Origin: Pectobacterium wasabiae CFBP 3304
Lineage (GTDB): Bacteria; Pseudomonadota; Gammaproteobacteria; Enterobacterales; Enterobacteriaceae
DNA length: 64,000 bases
NCBI RefSeq assembly: GCF_001742185.1
Contig: NZ_CP015750.1
Span: forward strand, 4,774,001 to 4,838,000
Reading direction: 5' to 3'
The position numbers were made by a program, and so were the translations under genes. The notes under the pieces were generated by a model. It saw nothing but the letters and a program-made list of their open reading frames with translations, did no database searches and had not been told where the DNA came from. Of the stretch, positions 1-9,135 are shown in pieces; positions within the stretch are counted from its first letter, which is position 1, and the number at the start of each line of letters is the position of its first letter.

Positions 1-1595
1 CGTTGGCGATGGATCGTCTGGTGTGTGGCGATGTCGGCTTTGGTAAAACCGAAGTAGCGATGCGTGCTGCATTTTTGGCGGTTGAAAACCATAAGCAGGT
101 TGCGGTTCTGGTGCCGACGACGCTGTTGGCGCAGCAGCATTTTGACAATTTCCGCGATCGTTTTGCCAACTGGCCGGTGAAGATTGAAATGATCTCCCGC
201 TTCCGCAGTGCGCGCGAGCAAACACAGGTGCTGGAAGAAACGCAGGAAGGTAAAGTCGATATTCTGATCGGCACCCATAAACTGTTGCAGAGTGATGTAC
301 GCTGGCGCGATTTAGGGCTGCTGATTGTCGACGAAGAACACCGCTTCGGCGTGCGTCACAAAGAGCGCATCAAAGCGATGCGCGCGGATGTTGATATCCT
401 GACGCTGACCGCTACGCCGATTCCACGAACGCTCAACATGGCAATGAGCGGCATGCGCGATCTGTCGATTATTGCCACGCCTCCCGCCCGTCGTCTGGCG
501 GTGAAAACGTTCGTGCGCGAATATGACAATCTGATGGTACGTGAAGCCATTCTTCGTGAGACGCTGCGCGGTGGGCAGGTGTACTACCTCTATAACGACG
601 TCGAAAATATCGAGAAAGCCACTCAACGGTTGGCGGAACTGGTGCCGGAAGCACGCATTGCTATCGGCCACGGCCAGATGCGTGAACGTGAATTGGAACG
701 GGTGATGAACGACTTCCATCACCAGCGTTTTAACGTGCTGGTATGTACCACCATCATCGAAACCGGGATCGACATACCAAGCGCCAACACCATCATCATT
801 GAGCGCGCCGATCACTTCGGTCTGGCACAGTTGCACCAACTACGCGGTCGCGTGGGGCGTTCTCACCATCAGGCTTATGCCTATCTGTTGACACCGAACC
901 CTAAAGCGATGAGCACCGATGCACAGAAACGTCTGGAAGCGATCGCCTCATTAGAAGACCTCGGTGCCGGTTTTGCGCTGGCAACGCACGATCTGGAAAT
1001 TCGCGGCGCGGGCGAACTGCTCGGGGACGATCAGAGTGGGCAGATGACCAGCGTCGGTTTCTCACTGTATATGGAACTGTTGGAAAGCGCCGTAGACGCT
1101 CTGAAAGCCGGTCGGGAGCCGTCGCTGGAAGATCTGATCAATAGCCAGACCGACGTCGAGCTACGGTTGCCTGCCCTTCTGCCCGACGATTTCATCCCCG
1201 ACGTCAATACGCGCCTGTCGCTATACAAACGTATTGCCAGTGCGAAAAACACGGTCGAACTGGATGAGCTGAAAGTAGAGCTGATCGATCGCTTCGGTCT
1301 CCTTCCCGATGCAAGCCGACATCTGTTGCAGATTGCCGCCCTGCGCCAGCAGGCGCAGGCGCTGGGTATTCGCCGTATTGAAGGAAACGAGAAAGGTGGA
1401 TTTATCGAATTTGGCGAGCAAAATCGCGTCGATCCGTCTCATCTCATCGGCCTGTTGCAGCGCGACCCAGGCACCTACCGTCTTGATGGCCCAACCCGGC
1501 TGAAATTCATGAAGGATTTGAGCGATCGTCCGCAGCGCATCGAGTTTATCGGTTCGCTGCTACAGAACATGGCACAGCATACGCTGGCGGCGTAA
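1..1595 (+). CDS. mfd: Transcription-repair coupling factor Mfd, C-terminal part (5' cut by window edge)
   Basis: Mfd is an ATP-driven DNA translocase that removes RNA polymerase stalled at lesions and recruits UvrA. Only about the last 530 residues are here. Numbered from the codon at base 3, they show a Walker A motif GDVGFGKT (9-16), the Walker B/DEEH box (110-113), a TATP motif (136-139), helicase motifs GIDIP and QLRGRVGR, and the C-terminal autoinhibitory domain. The reading frame is open from the first bases, so the true start lies upstream. The sequence follows E. coli Mfd closely through the translocase module. A hairpin follows the stop codon, so the gene probably ends its transcript here. 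Confidence 0.97.
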   Translation, partial: LAMDRLVCGDVGFGKTEVAMRAAFLAVENHKQVAVLVPTTLLAQQHFDNFRDRFANWPVKIEMISRFRSAREQTQVLEETQEGKVDILIGTHKLLQSDVRWRDLGLLIVDEEHRFGVRHKERIKAMRADVDILTLTATPIPRTLNMAMSGMRDLSIIATPPARRLAVKTFVREYDNLMVREAILRETLRGGQVYYLYNDVENIEKATQRLAELVPEARIAIGHGQMRERELERVMNDFHHQRFNVLVCTTIIETGIDIPSANTIIIERADHFGLAQLHQLRGRVGRSHHQAYAYLLTPNPKAMSTDAQKRLEAIASLEDLGAGFALATHDLEIRGAGELLGDDQSGQMTSVGFSLYMELLESAVDALKAGREPSLEDLINSQTDVELRLPALLPDDFIPDVNTRLSLYKRIASAKNTVELDELKVELIDRFGLLPDASRHLLQIAALRQQAQALGIRRIEGNEKGGFIEFGEQNRVDPSHLIGLLQRDPGTYRLDGPTRLKFMKDLSDRPQRIEFIGSLLQNMAQHTLAA

Positions 1596-1612
1596 CTTGC
1601 TTTCGACATAAA

Positions 1613-1632
1613 CGGGAACCTTCAGGTTCCCG
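1613..1632 (+). terminator. Hairpin after mfd
   Basis: A perfect 8-bp inverted repeat, CGGGAACC / GGTTCCCG, with a TTCA loop lies 18 bases after the mfd stop. The T run behind it is weak (TCTCATC), so it is a likely but not textbook terminator. Confidence 0.6.
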
Positions 1633-1805
1633 TCTCATCAGCAAACATGTCTCTTCCACTTCATCCACCTTTACAAGCACCGTCGTAACGCAGTAAAGTC
1701 GCCACCCTTTTTATGGTCCGCCATCCTTGGCGGCCTCCTTTCCGGGCCGTCGCGGGTGCGACGTTAAAAATGTCTCCCGGAAATTTTTATGGCATGGACC
1801 TCACT

Positions 1806-3158
1806 ATGTTTATCGGTTTTGACTACGGTACAGCCAACTGTTCAGTGGCGGTTATGGATGCAGGGGCACCACGACTCCTGGCGCTGGAAAATGGCTCGCC
1901 TTATCTTTCTTCTCTGCTGTGCGCGCCCGTGCGTGAAGCGGTGAGCGAGTGGTTATGGCGACATCATCAGGTCAATGCCGAGGGCGAGAACGCACTGCTG
2001 CTGAAGCGCGCCATCAGCTACAACCGCGAAGAAGATATTCGCGTGCAACCCGATAGCGTGAAATTCGGGCGCGAGGCGTTACGTCACTATATGGATGACC
2101 CGGAAGAGACGTGGTTCGTCAAATCGCCGAAGTCCTTCCTCGGTGCCGTCGGGTTGAAAGCGCAGCAGATCGCGCTGTTTGAAGATCTGGTCTGCTCCAT
2201 GATGCTGCATATCCGCACACAGGCAGAAAGCCAGCTTGACCAGCCTATTCATCAGGCCGTCATCGGTCGTCCGATTAACTTTCAAAGTATCGGCGGCGAA
2301 GAAGCCAACCAGCAGGCACAAGGAATTTTAGATCGTGCCGCACACCGTGCAGGGTTTAAAGACGTCGTCTTTCAGTTTGAACCCGTGGCTGCCGGGCTGG
2401 ACTTCGAATCCACACTGACGAAAGAAACGCGCGTGCTCGTCGTGGATATCGGCGGCGGAACCACCGACTGTTCCATGTTGCTGATGGGGCCGAAGTGGCA
2501 TAAGCAGCACGAACGTTCGCAAAGTCTCTTAGGGCATAGCGGCTGCCGCGTTGGCGGTAACGATCTGGACATCATGCTTGCGTTCAAACAGCTCATGCCG
2601 CTGCTTGGCATGAATAGCGAGTCGGAGAAAGGCATCGCTCTGCCGATCATGACCTGGTGGAATGCGGTCGCGATTAACGATATTCCGGCGCAAAAAGAGT
2701 TCCATAGCACCGCCAGCCGCGCATTAATTAACGAAATGATCCGCGATGCGCGCCAACCCGAATTAGTAAAAAGGTTGCTGACCGTGTGGCAACAGCGCCT
2801 GAGCTACCGTCTGATCCAACTGGCGGAAGAGAGCAAAATTGCGCTTTCCAACCAAGTTGAAACGGCCGCCGATTTGCACTTTATCGAATCCGGTCTGGCA
2901 ACGCGCATTCATGCCGATGAACTTAACGCCGCGATTGATAATCCGCTCACACGTATTCAGCAACAGGTAACACTGGCGTTAGAAACCAGCCAGACCCGAC
3001 CAGAAGTGATCTACCTGACCGGCGGTAGCGCAAAATCGCCTTTGCTGCGTCAGGCGATTCAGCAGTTGCTGCCTGATATTCCTATCGCCAGCGGCAATGA
3101 TTTTGGCTCCGTTACCGCCGGACTGGCGCGCTGGGCAGAGATAATTTTTCGCCGTTAA
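1806..3158 (+). CDS. yegD: Hsp70-like putative chaperone YegD
   Basis: This is a member of the actin/Hsp70 ATPase superfamily. It has the N-terminal phosphate-1 loop DYGTANCS near residues 6-13 and the phosphate-2 loop DIGGGTTD near 214-221. The adenosine-binding segment LTGGSAKSPLLR lies near the C-terminus. The frame opens at 1713, but the ATG at 1806 gives 450 residues, the length of E. coli YegD, and matches its N-terminus. An alternative ATG lies 12 bases upstream. Like YegD it lacks a DnaK-type substrate-binding domain and lid. Its cellular role is unknown. In E. coli yegD is elsewhere on the chromosome, so its place beside mfd is a rearrangement. Confidence 0.93.
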   Translation: MFIGFDYGTANCSVAVMDAGAPRLLALENGSPYLSSLLCAPVREAVSEWLWRHHQVNAEGENALLLKRAISYNREEDIRVQPDSVKFGREALRHYMDDPEETWFVKSPKSFLGAVGLKAQQIALFEDLVCSMMLHIRTQAESQLDQPIHQAVIGRPINFQSIGGEEANQQAQGILDRAAHRAGFKDVVFQFEPVAAGLDFESTLTKETRVLVVDIGGGTTDCSMLLMGPKWHKQHERSQSLLGHSGCRVGGNDLDIMLAFKQLMPLLGMNSESEKGIALPIMTWWNAVAINDIPAQKEFHSTASRALINEMIRDARQPELVKRLLTVWQQRLSYRLIQLAEESKIALSNQVETAADLHFIESGLATRIHADELNAAIDNPLTRIQQQVTLALETSQTRPEVIYLTGGSAKSPLLRQAIQQLLPDIPIASGNDFGSVTAGLARWAEIIFRR

Positions 3159-3194
3159 GTCAAATACGGGACGTAAGCCATGCGTCTCGTATAA

Positions 3195-3800
3195 CTATGA
3201 TTTTATTAACTGCGGCGGCTTGACCAACAACCCACGCAGCAGCAACTCCAGCGCGGCAACGCCTTGTGCCAGCCGCGCAGAACCATCCTCTCCCTCCGCG
3301 ATCCAAAACGCCGCTTCGGCCAGACTACCGTAGATTAACGATGCCAGCGCCTGTGGATCGGCTTCAGCCACCGCGCCTTGGCGTATGAGGTTATCGATCA
3401 GCCGCTGCATCGACTCCACGCAATGCCGTTGTGAATCCGGCGATGCACCACCCAGTGCAGCCCGCGCATCACGCAGCACGATACGCTGAATTTCCGGTTC
3501 CAGCGCCATTTCCAGATAGGCACGGCAGCGACAACAGAAACCTTCCCAGTCATCTTCGGCAGTATCGGAGATCGCTTGCAGTCGCTCATCCATCTCGGCA
3601 TCGATCTGTTCCACCACGGCCGCCAACAATCCTTTCTTGTCACCGAAGTGATGATAAAGCGCCCCACGGGTCAGGCTCGCCTGCGCAGTGAGATCGTCCA
3701 TTGAGGTATCGGCATAGCCGCGTTCGCTGAAGACCTTACGAGCAGTCGCCAACAGTGTAGCGCGTGTTTCTTCCATTTCAGCACGGGTACGACGAACCAT
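3195..3800 (-). CDS. TetR-family transcriptional repressor
   Basis: This is a TetR-type regulator of about 201 residues. The N-terminal helix-turn-helix spans roughly residues 30-55, with the family signature LTRGALYHHFGDKKGLL. The rest is a helical ligand-binding domain resembling the TtgR/AcrR C-terminal type. The frame allows a start at 3806, but MVRRTRAE at 3800 is the usual family N-terminus. It is divergent from two MFS exporter genes, and the shared region carries three CATAC-N5-GTATG repeats, one nearly next to its own start. It therefore probably represses itself and the exporters and responds to their substrate. The ligand is unknown. Confidence 0.92.
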   Translation of the reverse strand: MVRRTRAEMEETRATLLATARKVFSERGYADTSMDDLTAQASLTRGALYHHFGDKKGLLAAVVEQIDAEMDERLQAISDTAEDDWEGFCCRCRAYLEMALEPEIQRIVLRDARAALGGASPDSQRHCVESMQRLIDNLIRQGAVAEADPQALASLIYGSLAEAAFWIAEGEDGSARLAQGVAALELLLRGLLVKPPQLIKS

Positions 3801-3813
3801 CGGCACATCCTTA

Positions 3814-3882
3814 CATACACATCGTATGATTATTTACATTCACTCCGTATGAATATATGCTTTTATTCATACGCTCTGTATG
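3814..3882. promoter_or_regulatory. Three inverted-repeat operators between tetR and the MFS genes
   Basis: Three copies of a CATAC-N5-GTATG palindrome lie in the 135-bp divergent region: 3814-3828 (CATACACATCGTATG, perfect arms), 3837-3851 (CATTCACTCCGTATG, one arm mismatch) and 3868-3882 (CATACGCTCTGTATG, perfect arms). Their centres are 23 and 31 bp apart. They are the obvious binding sites for the adjacent TetR protein. Assignment to that protein is inferred from position. Confidence 0.75.
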
Positions 3883-3935
3883 TATTGTCGCTGTACCGTG
3901 AGGTGGTGGCAAGTGGATTCACTTTGGAGAACAAG

Positions 3936-5144
3936 ATGCTCAATCCTTATCGAGAACTTTTCGCCGCCCCTGGCACCAGAGGTTTTGCGCTGGCTGGCTT
4001 GTTGGCGCGAATTCCGCTGCCCATGACAGGTATCGGGATTATCACCATGCTGTCGCAACTGCGCGGCAGCTATGCGCTGGCGGGAGCAGTATCTGCCACT
4101 TTTGTACTCACCTACGCCCTGCTGTCACCACAGACCTCCCGTCTGGTAGATCGACATGGGCAAGGTCGCATACTGCCATTGGCAACGATAATCAGCGCGA
4201 TCGGCATACTGCTTCTGCTTGCCAGTTCCTGGAGGCAGGCACCTGACTGGACCTTATTCATCGGTGCTTTACTGGCAGGTTTCATGCCCAGCATGTCAGC
4301 GATGGTGAGGGCTCGCTGGACGGCCATCTATCGCGGGCTGCCTCGCTTGCAAACCGCTTACTCGCTGGAGACGGTACTCGATGAAGCCACCTTTATCACC
4401 GGACCTCCGCTAGCTGTCGGGCTGTCCGTCGCGGTGTTTCCTCAGGCAGGCCCGCTGGCAGCAGCGCTATTGCTGATTGTTGGCGTGTTTACACTGGTTA
4501 CCCAACGCAGCACCGAACCACCGGTAGAAAAACGGGATGTCAGCACGGCTCACTCAGGAGCAGTGATCAAGCAGGCAAACGTGCGCCTGCTGACGCTGCT
4601 GATGCTAGCGATGGGCATCATCGTTGGCACCGTGGATATCGTCAGCGTGGCCTTCGCAGAACAGCGTGGCCAACCGGCTGCGGCCAGTCTGATTTTGTCA
4701 GCTTATGCGCTCGGTTCTTGTCTGGCTGGCCTGCTGTTCGGTGCCCTCAAGCTACGAACGCCACTGCATCGCCTGCTATTACTCGGCGGTTTGGCAACGG
4801 CAGCAACCACGCTACCTCTGCTGCTGGTTGGCAGCATTCCCACACTGGCTGCGGCCGTACTGATCGCCGGACTGTTCTTCGCTCCCACCATGATCGTGGC
4901 AATGTCGCTAGTCGAACGTTTGGTGCCTGAACACTGCTTGACTGAAGGTATGACCTGGTTGTTGGCAGGGCTAAATATCGGTGTGGCGCTGGGCGCTGCG
5001 GTATCGGGTCACGTCGTGGATGGGGGTGGATCGCGTGCTGGGTTCGCCGTTGCGCTATGCGCTGGCGTTTTGGTGCTACTGGTCGCGATTTGGGGACATC
5101 AGCGTTTGCGAGCACATGCTTCCTCCCTTCCCCATGCCGCTTGA
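3936..5144 (+). CDS. MFS transporter (probable drug or metabolite exporter)
   Basis: This 402-residue protein has about 12 predicted hydrophobic helices and a major facilitator fold. A motif-A-like loop (SRLVDRHGQGRILPL) lies between helices 2 and 3. The frame is open from 3849, but the ATG at 3936 has a clear ribosome-binding site (GGAG at 3926-3929, spacing 6). The upstream stretch overlaps the operator palindromes, so 3936 is chosen. It is divergent from the TetR gene and 37 bp upstream of a second MFS gene, so the two probably form an operon under TetR control. The substrate cannot be read from the sequence. Confidence 0.88.
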   Translation: MLNPYRELFAAPGTRGFALAGLLARIPLPMTGIGIITMLSQLRGSYALAGAVSATFVLTYALLSPQTSRLVDRHGQGRILPLATIISAIGILLLLASSWRQAPDWTLFIGALLAGFMPSMSAMVRARWTAIYRGLPRLQTAYSLETVLDEATFITGPPLAVGLSVAVFPQAGPLAAALLLIVGVFTLVTQRSTEPPVEKRDVSTAHSGAVIKQANVRLLTLLMLAMGIIVGTVDIVSVAFAEQRGQPAAASLILSAYALGSCLAGLLFGALKLRTPLHRLLLLGGLATAATTLPLLLVGSIPTLAAAVLIAGLFFAPTMIVAMSLVERLVPEHCLTEGMTWLLAGLNIGVALGAAVSGHVVDGGGSRAGFAVALCAGVLVLLVAIWGHQRLRAHASSLPHAA

Positions 5145-5181
5145 CGGTCATCCAACCTTTTCCCATGTTAAGGATTGAACC

Positions 5182-6378
5182 ATGAATATATCTTCATCTA
5201 TCCCGATAGGCGCTATTGCGCAGCGTCACTGGCTGGCCGTCGCCGCGGTCGGTCTTGCGACTTTCTCTGTTGTCACAACGGAAATGCTTCCGGTCGGTCT
5301 ACTGACCCCTATTGCCGACACGCTACATGCCTCTACCGGAACCGCAGGACTGATGATTTCACTCCCTGCACTGTTAGCCGCATTATTCGCCCCGCTGGTG
5401 GTGATCGCATCCGGCGGTATAGATAGACGTAGGATTTTATGCGGCTTGCTGGCACTGCTGGTTGTCGCCAATATCGCCTCGGCACTGGCACCAGATATCG
5501 GCTGGATGTTGGGCGCACGCGTGCTTGTCGGCTTCTGTATGGGTGGCATCTGGGCGATTGCCGGAGGTCTGGCTGCACGACTCGTTCCCGAGCCATCTAT
5601 CGGCCTGGCGACATCGATTATCTTCGGCGGCGTCGCAGCAGCGTCCGTGCTGGGTGTACCGTTCGGTGCCCTGATCGGTGACATCGTAGGATGGCGCTGG
5701 GCGTTTGGCTACATGGCAGCGTTTAGCGGGTTGGTACTGATACTTCACCTTGCAGTGATTCCGGCGCTGCCCGTTGCCCGCTCAACCAGCGTGTACCAGT
5801 TCGGTGAGCAACTGACCAACCGTAAGCTACAAGTCGGACTAATTCTGACACTGTTGTTGGTAGCCGGACACTTCACGGCCTTTACCTTCGTGCGCCCGCT
5901 GCTGCTCTCGTTATCGGGATTTGACACACAGTGGATTAGCGCATTGCTGTTTTCCTATGGTATTGCAGGCATCGTTGGCAATTTTCTGGCAGGTATCATT
6001 GCGGCGCAGCGCACGGGGTTAACCTTGACGATGATTGCTTTCGGGCTGCTGTTGACCCCGATATTATTCCTGACCCTCGGGGACTCGCCTGTCGGTGGCG
6101 GCGTGGCGCTGCTAGTCTGGGGACTGGCCTATGGCGGTGTATCCGTTGGTTTGATGACATGGATGATGAAGGCTGCACCACACACTGTAGAGGTCGCTTC
6201 CGCACTGTATGTTGGCGTTTTCAATATTGGCATCGCGTTTGGATCATGGGTAGGCGGTCAGATCGTAGATAGCTCAGGTCTTATCACGACGCTTTGGCTG
6301 GCAGGTGGATTTACTGCTACCGCCTTGCTGTTATCGGTAAATATCAGGTTGGCTGAACAGCGGAAGGTCGTCGAATGA
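5182..6378 (+). CDS. MFS transporter, DHA1 efflux type (NepI/AraJ-like)
   Basis: This 398-residue protein has about 12 transmembrane segments. The N-terminal half has the TTEMLPVGLLTPIA signature of sugar- and nucleoside-efflux DHA1 proteins (in E. coli NepI: IVEFLPVSLLTPMA), followed by the motif-A loop GIDRRRILCG. A start at the ATG after AAGGATTGAACC is well supported. Membership in the AraJ/NepI/SotB group is likely from these motifs, but the exported compound is not known. It follows the first MFS gene by 37 bp with no terminator between, suggesting co-transcription. Confidence 0.88.
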   Translation: MNISSSIPIGAIAQRHWLAVAAVGLATFSVVTTEMLPVGLLTPIADTLHASTGTAGLMISLPALLAALFAPLVVIASGGIDRRRILCGLLALLVVANIASALAPDIGWMLGARVLVGFCMGGIWAIAGGLAARLVPEPSIGLATSIIFGGVAAASVLGVPFGALIGDIVGWRWAFGYMAAFSGLVLILHLAVIPALPVARSTSVYQFGEQLTNRKLQVGLILTLLLVAGHFTAFTFVRPLLLSLSGFDTQWISALLFSYGIAGIVGNFLAGIIAAQRTGLTLTMIAFGLLLTPILFLTLGDSPVGGGVALLVWGLAYGGVSVGLMTWMMKAAPHTVEVASALYVGVFNIGIAFGSWVGGQIVDSSGLITTLWLAGGFTATALLLSVNIRLAEQRKVVE

Positions 6379-6380
6379 AA

Positions 6381-6418
6381 AAAACCGCGAGCACCTTCTT
6401 CAGGCGGCTCGCGGTTTT
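6381..6418. terminator. Bidirectional terminator between the MFS operon and ycfJ
   Basis: A perfect 12-bp stem (AAAACCGCGAGC / GCTCGCGGTTTT) encloses a 14-base loop. There is a T run on the plus side and an A run before it, so it can serve the MFS genes and the minus-strand ycfJ. Confidence 0.88.
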
Positions 6419-6459
6419 TAGAGATGGTGTCAGCGCAAAAACGTAGATGTTGGGGTAAA

Positions 6460-6999
6460 TCAGCTCTGTTGATTCAGAACTAATTGGCCGTTTCTATCCA
6501 CTGGAATTTGTGTGCCTGGATCGCGATCCATACGGATTTTACCCTGCTGGTCGCCGATTTTATAGGTGACATCATAACCTAAAACTTTTTGTGATTTGTC
6601 GTACACCGTCTGACAACGCTGCTGCTGTGTCGTGTACGTATCATTTTCCTGCATGCCGCTTTGTACACGGTTACCCGCGTAGCCACCTGCCAGCGCCCCC
6701 GCTACCGTCGCGACATCTTTACCGCGCCCGCCACCGAACTGATGCCCCAGAACACCACCCGCCACGGCACCCAGTACCGATCCGGCAATCTGGTTTTCAT
6801 CCTGCACCGGACGACGATGAGTCACGTTTACGTTACGACACTCTTGGCGAGGCGTTTTGACCGTTTCTTTAATAGGCGTTGCCGTTAGCACCTGTGCATA
6901 CTGAGGTTTAGACGAAAAAACGTCCATACTCGCCACCGCAGCCACACCCAATGCCGCAGCCACACCAATACCTACACCCGCTAACATTGATTTGTTCAC
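6460..6999 (-). CDS. ycfJ: Glycine-zipper envelope protein YcfJ
   Basis: A GTG start at 6999 is supported by a strong GGAGG site at 7006-7010 and gives 179 residues, the E. coli YcfJ length. The N-terminus is NKSMLAGVGIGVAAALGVAA, a hydrophobic membrane or signal segment. The middle has two glycine-zipper stretches (GSVLGAVAGGVLGHQFGGG and AGALAGGYAGNRV) of the Rick_17kDa/2TM family. The C-terminus is the conserved basic tail IGDQQGKIRMDRDPG. The longer frame reading to 7239 has no support. The role is not established; this class sits in the envelope. It neighbours ndh as in E. coli. Confidence 0.93.
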   Translation of the reverse strand: MNKSMLAGVGIGVAAALGVAAVASMDVFSSKPQYAQVLTATPIKETVKTPRQECRNVNVTHRRPVQDENQIAGSVLGAVAGGVLGHQFGGGRGKDVATVAGALAGGYAGNRVQSGMQENDTYTTQQQRCQTVYDKSQKVLGYDVTYKIGDQQGKIRMDRDPGTQIPVDRNGQLVLNQQS

Positions 7000-7412
7000 A
7001 GGATACCTCCCAAATCTATTCTCACGCATTCCCCATCTGCAATCCTGCCGTAATCTTGTCTTACGCCAGCTCGCGTTTAACGCGATGAATCCGACGGTTC
7101 CTCCTGAATAACAACATTCAGAATTTTCGGCGTGCGTGCTACGCCATCTGTAAACAGTGGAAAGTCTGCACAATGTTTCACATTCTCGCAATAAGACTAA
7201 CTTACCAAAAGTGTCAGATTCGTAACATACAACCGTCATTTGGGAATTATCTTAACTGGAATTGCTAATAGGACGATATTTTATACTGTTACTTCAAGAA
7301 GGTGCTTAATGGCATGGCGAAGAGAGGAACGGCTCAGGGGCGGCACTGGTAATACGTTGACGAAAAGGCGGCTATTTTCCAAGAACCAAAGCAGGCCGAT
7401 GATAAAAAGAAT
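7000..7412. other. ycfJ upstream region, no gene seen
   Basis: This stretch between the ycfJ start and the ndh terminator contains the ycfJ ribosome-binding site and presumably its promoter. A 60-codon plus-strand frame at 7240-7422 has no ribosome-binding site, basic low-complexity composition and runs into the ndh terminator, so it is not called a gene. Confidence 0.6.
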
Positions 7413-7440
7413 ACGGGCGTGAAATCGCGTTCACGCCCGT
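7413..7440 (-). terminator. Rho-independent terminator of ndh
   Basis: An 11-bp perfect stem (ACGGGCGTGAA / TTCACGCCCGT) has a 6-base loop. On the minus strand it is followed by ATTCTTTTTATC, a proper T tract, 26 bases beyond the ndh stop. Confidence 0.9.
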
Positions 7441-7466
7441 AGCAGAAGGATGTCAGTCGTTGCGGG

Positions 7467-8771
7467 TTAATGCAATTTGAGGCGCGGGCGTATCACCCGG
7501 TTGATACCACCTACCAGCATCATCAAACCCGTCTTCACATAGCCATGCAGGGCGACCTGGTGCATGCGATAGAGTGAGATGTAAACGAAGCGAGCAATCC
7601 GCCCTTCGACCATCACGGAACCCCGCATCAGGTTCCCCATCAGGCTACCTACCGTACTGAATTTAGACAGCGAGACCAGCGAACCGTGATCTTTGTAGAC
7701 GTAAGGTTTCAGCGTTTGTCCGTTCAGCAGCGCGATGATGTTGCTGTGACAGCGTGATGCCATCTGATGAGCCGCTTGCGCGCGCGGTGGCACAAAGCCG
7801 CCGCTTTCCTGCGGGCAGGATGCACAGTCGCCGATAGCGAAAATATTAGGATCGCGCGTCGTCTGCAACGTGGGTTCAACGACAAGCTGATTGATCCGGT
7901 TCGTTTCCAGACCCGCAATGTCTTTCATTGCATCCGGTGCTTTGATCCCTGCCGCCCAAACCATCAGGTCGGCGTCGATAAATTCACCGTCCTTCGTATT
8001 CAGACCGCCACTGTCCGCGCTGGTTACCATGGTTTTCGTCAGCACGCGAACGCCAATGTTGTTCAGCTCCTGATGCGCTGCTGCTGAAATACGCGGCGGC
8101 AGCGCAGGCAAAATACGTTCACCCGCTTCCACCAGCGTCACATTCAGCGTTTGGTTATCCAGTCCGTCAAAGCCATAGCTGTGCAGTTGTTTCACCGCAT
8201 TATGCAATTCCGCAGACAGCTCGACTCCCGTCGCCCCACCGCCCACAATCGCAATATTTACGCGCTCTTTTTCGTCCTGATTTGCGGTGAACTTGAGGAA
8301 CAAATTCAGCATTTCATTATGGAAGCGACGGGCTTGCTTTGGGTTATCCAGGAAAATACAGTGATCTTTCACGCCCGGCGTGCCGAAGTCATTTGAGGCA
8401 CTGCCTAACGCCACCACCAGAATGTCATACTGAATGCGACGCGCCGCGACCAGTACATCGCCTTGCTCATCACACACTTCAGCCAGTTGAATCTTCTGCT
8501 GCTCGCGATCGATATCCGTCAGCATGCCCAGTTGGAACTGGAAACCGTGATTTCGTGCGTGCGCCAGATAGCTCAGCGCATCCATATCATCGTCCAGCGA
8601 GCCGGTCGCCACTTCGTGCAGCAGCGGTTTCCACAGGTGGCTGTGGTTACGATCCACCAGCGTAATCTCCGCTTTTTTCTTGCGTCCTAACTTGTGGCCT
8701 AAACTTGTGGCAAGTTCAAGTCCGCCAGCTCCCCCGCCGACAATGACAATTTTTTTGGTTGGTGATGTCAA
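7467..8771 (-). CDS. ndh: NADH dehydrogenase II (non-proton-pumping NADH:quinone oxidoreductase)
   Basis: This 434-residue enzyme is the same length as E. coli Ndh. It oxidises NADH and reduces ubiquinone at the inner membrane without pumping protons. The N-terminal FAD fold has [14 protein letters not shown] (residues 8-21), the second NADH-binding fold has [17 protein letters not shown], and the conserved FAD segment [11 protein letters not shown] follows. The amphipathic C-terminal region ending in VIRPRLKLH is the membrane-anchoring part. A perfect FNR box about 140 bp upstream fits the known anaerobic repression of ndh. A strong terminator follows. Confidence 0.97.
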   Translation of the reverse strand: MTSPTKKIVIVGGGAGGLELATSLGHKLGRKKKAEITLVDRNHSHLWKPLLHEVATGSLDDDMDALSYLAHARNHGFQFQLGMLTDIDREQQKIQLAEVCDEQGDVLVAARRIQYDILVVALGSASNDFGTPGVKDHCIFLDNPKQARRFHNEMLNLFLKFTANQDEKERVNIAIVGGGATGVELSAELHNAVKQLHSYGFDGLDNQTLNVTLVEAGERILPALPPRISAAAHQELNNIGVRVLTKTMVTSADSGGLNTKDGEFIDADLMVWAAGIKAPDAMKDIAGLETNRINQLVVEPTLQTTRDPNIFAIGDCASCPQESGGFVPPRAQAAHQMASRCHSNIIALLNGQTLKPYVYKDHGSLVSLSKFSTVGSLMGNLMRGSVMVEGRIARFVYISLYRMHQVALHGYVKTGLMMLVGGINRVIRPRLKLH

Positions 8772-9135
8772 AATGACCCCCTAAAATGTGAACCAATCGT
8801 TAATAAAGAGTAAAAAATAATATCCTTATATAACATAGGGTTCGCGTAAGTTAAGCCTGATATCTGCTGCAAGAATAGCACGCTGGGTTATTTGGTCATA
8901 CCAAAATTGATATATATCAATTTATTTTGCTTTGCAGGTTTTTACCGAGAAAATTTCATCTTTATTTCAGTGAATTAGCGGAAGTCTGTGTGGCGAAAGA
9001 ATGCAGAATAGTATGCACATGCGTTGGCATACGAACTAAGGAAAGTAAATAAATTGCACCATTCCCCTGATCCCCTCAAACAAGGGCATCAGAAGGAAAG
9101 CCGGTAGCGATTAACAAGCCACCACGAGCACAGGC
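8772..9135. promoter_or_regulatory. ndh upstream region
   Basis: This 364-bp gene-free stretch runs from the ndh start to the ycfP stop. It carries the FNR box at 8907-8920, an adjacent 15-bp inverted repeat (TTTGGT-CAT-ACCAAA, 8891-8905) and an imperfect hairpin near 9067-9094 (CTGATCCCCT / AGGGCATCAG) that may end the ycfP transcript. No coding frame is credible. Confidence 0.65.
8907..8920 (-). promoter_or_regulatory. FNR binding site upstream of ndh
   Basis: TTGATATATATCAA is an exact match to the FNR consensus TTGAT-N4-ATCAA. Its centre is about 142 bp before the ndh start codon. In E. coli FNR represses ndh from upstream sites, so repression of ndh without oxygen is expected. Confidence 0.85.

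Noticed and set aside
7240..7422. 60-codon plus-strand frame between ycfJ and ndh
   Set aside because: No ribosome-binding site, no family features, and it runs into the ndh terminator.
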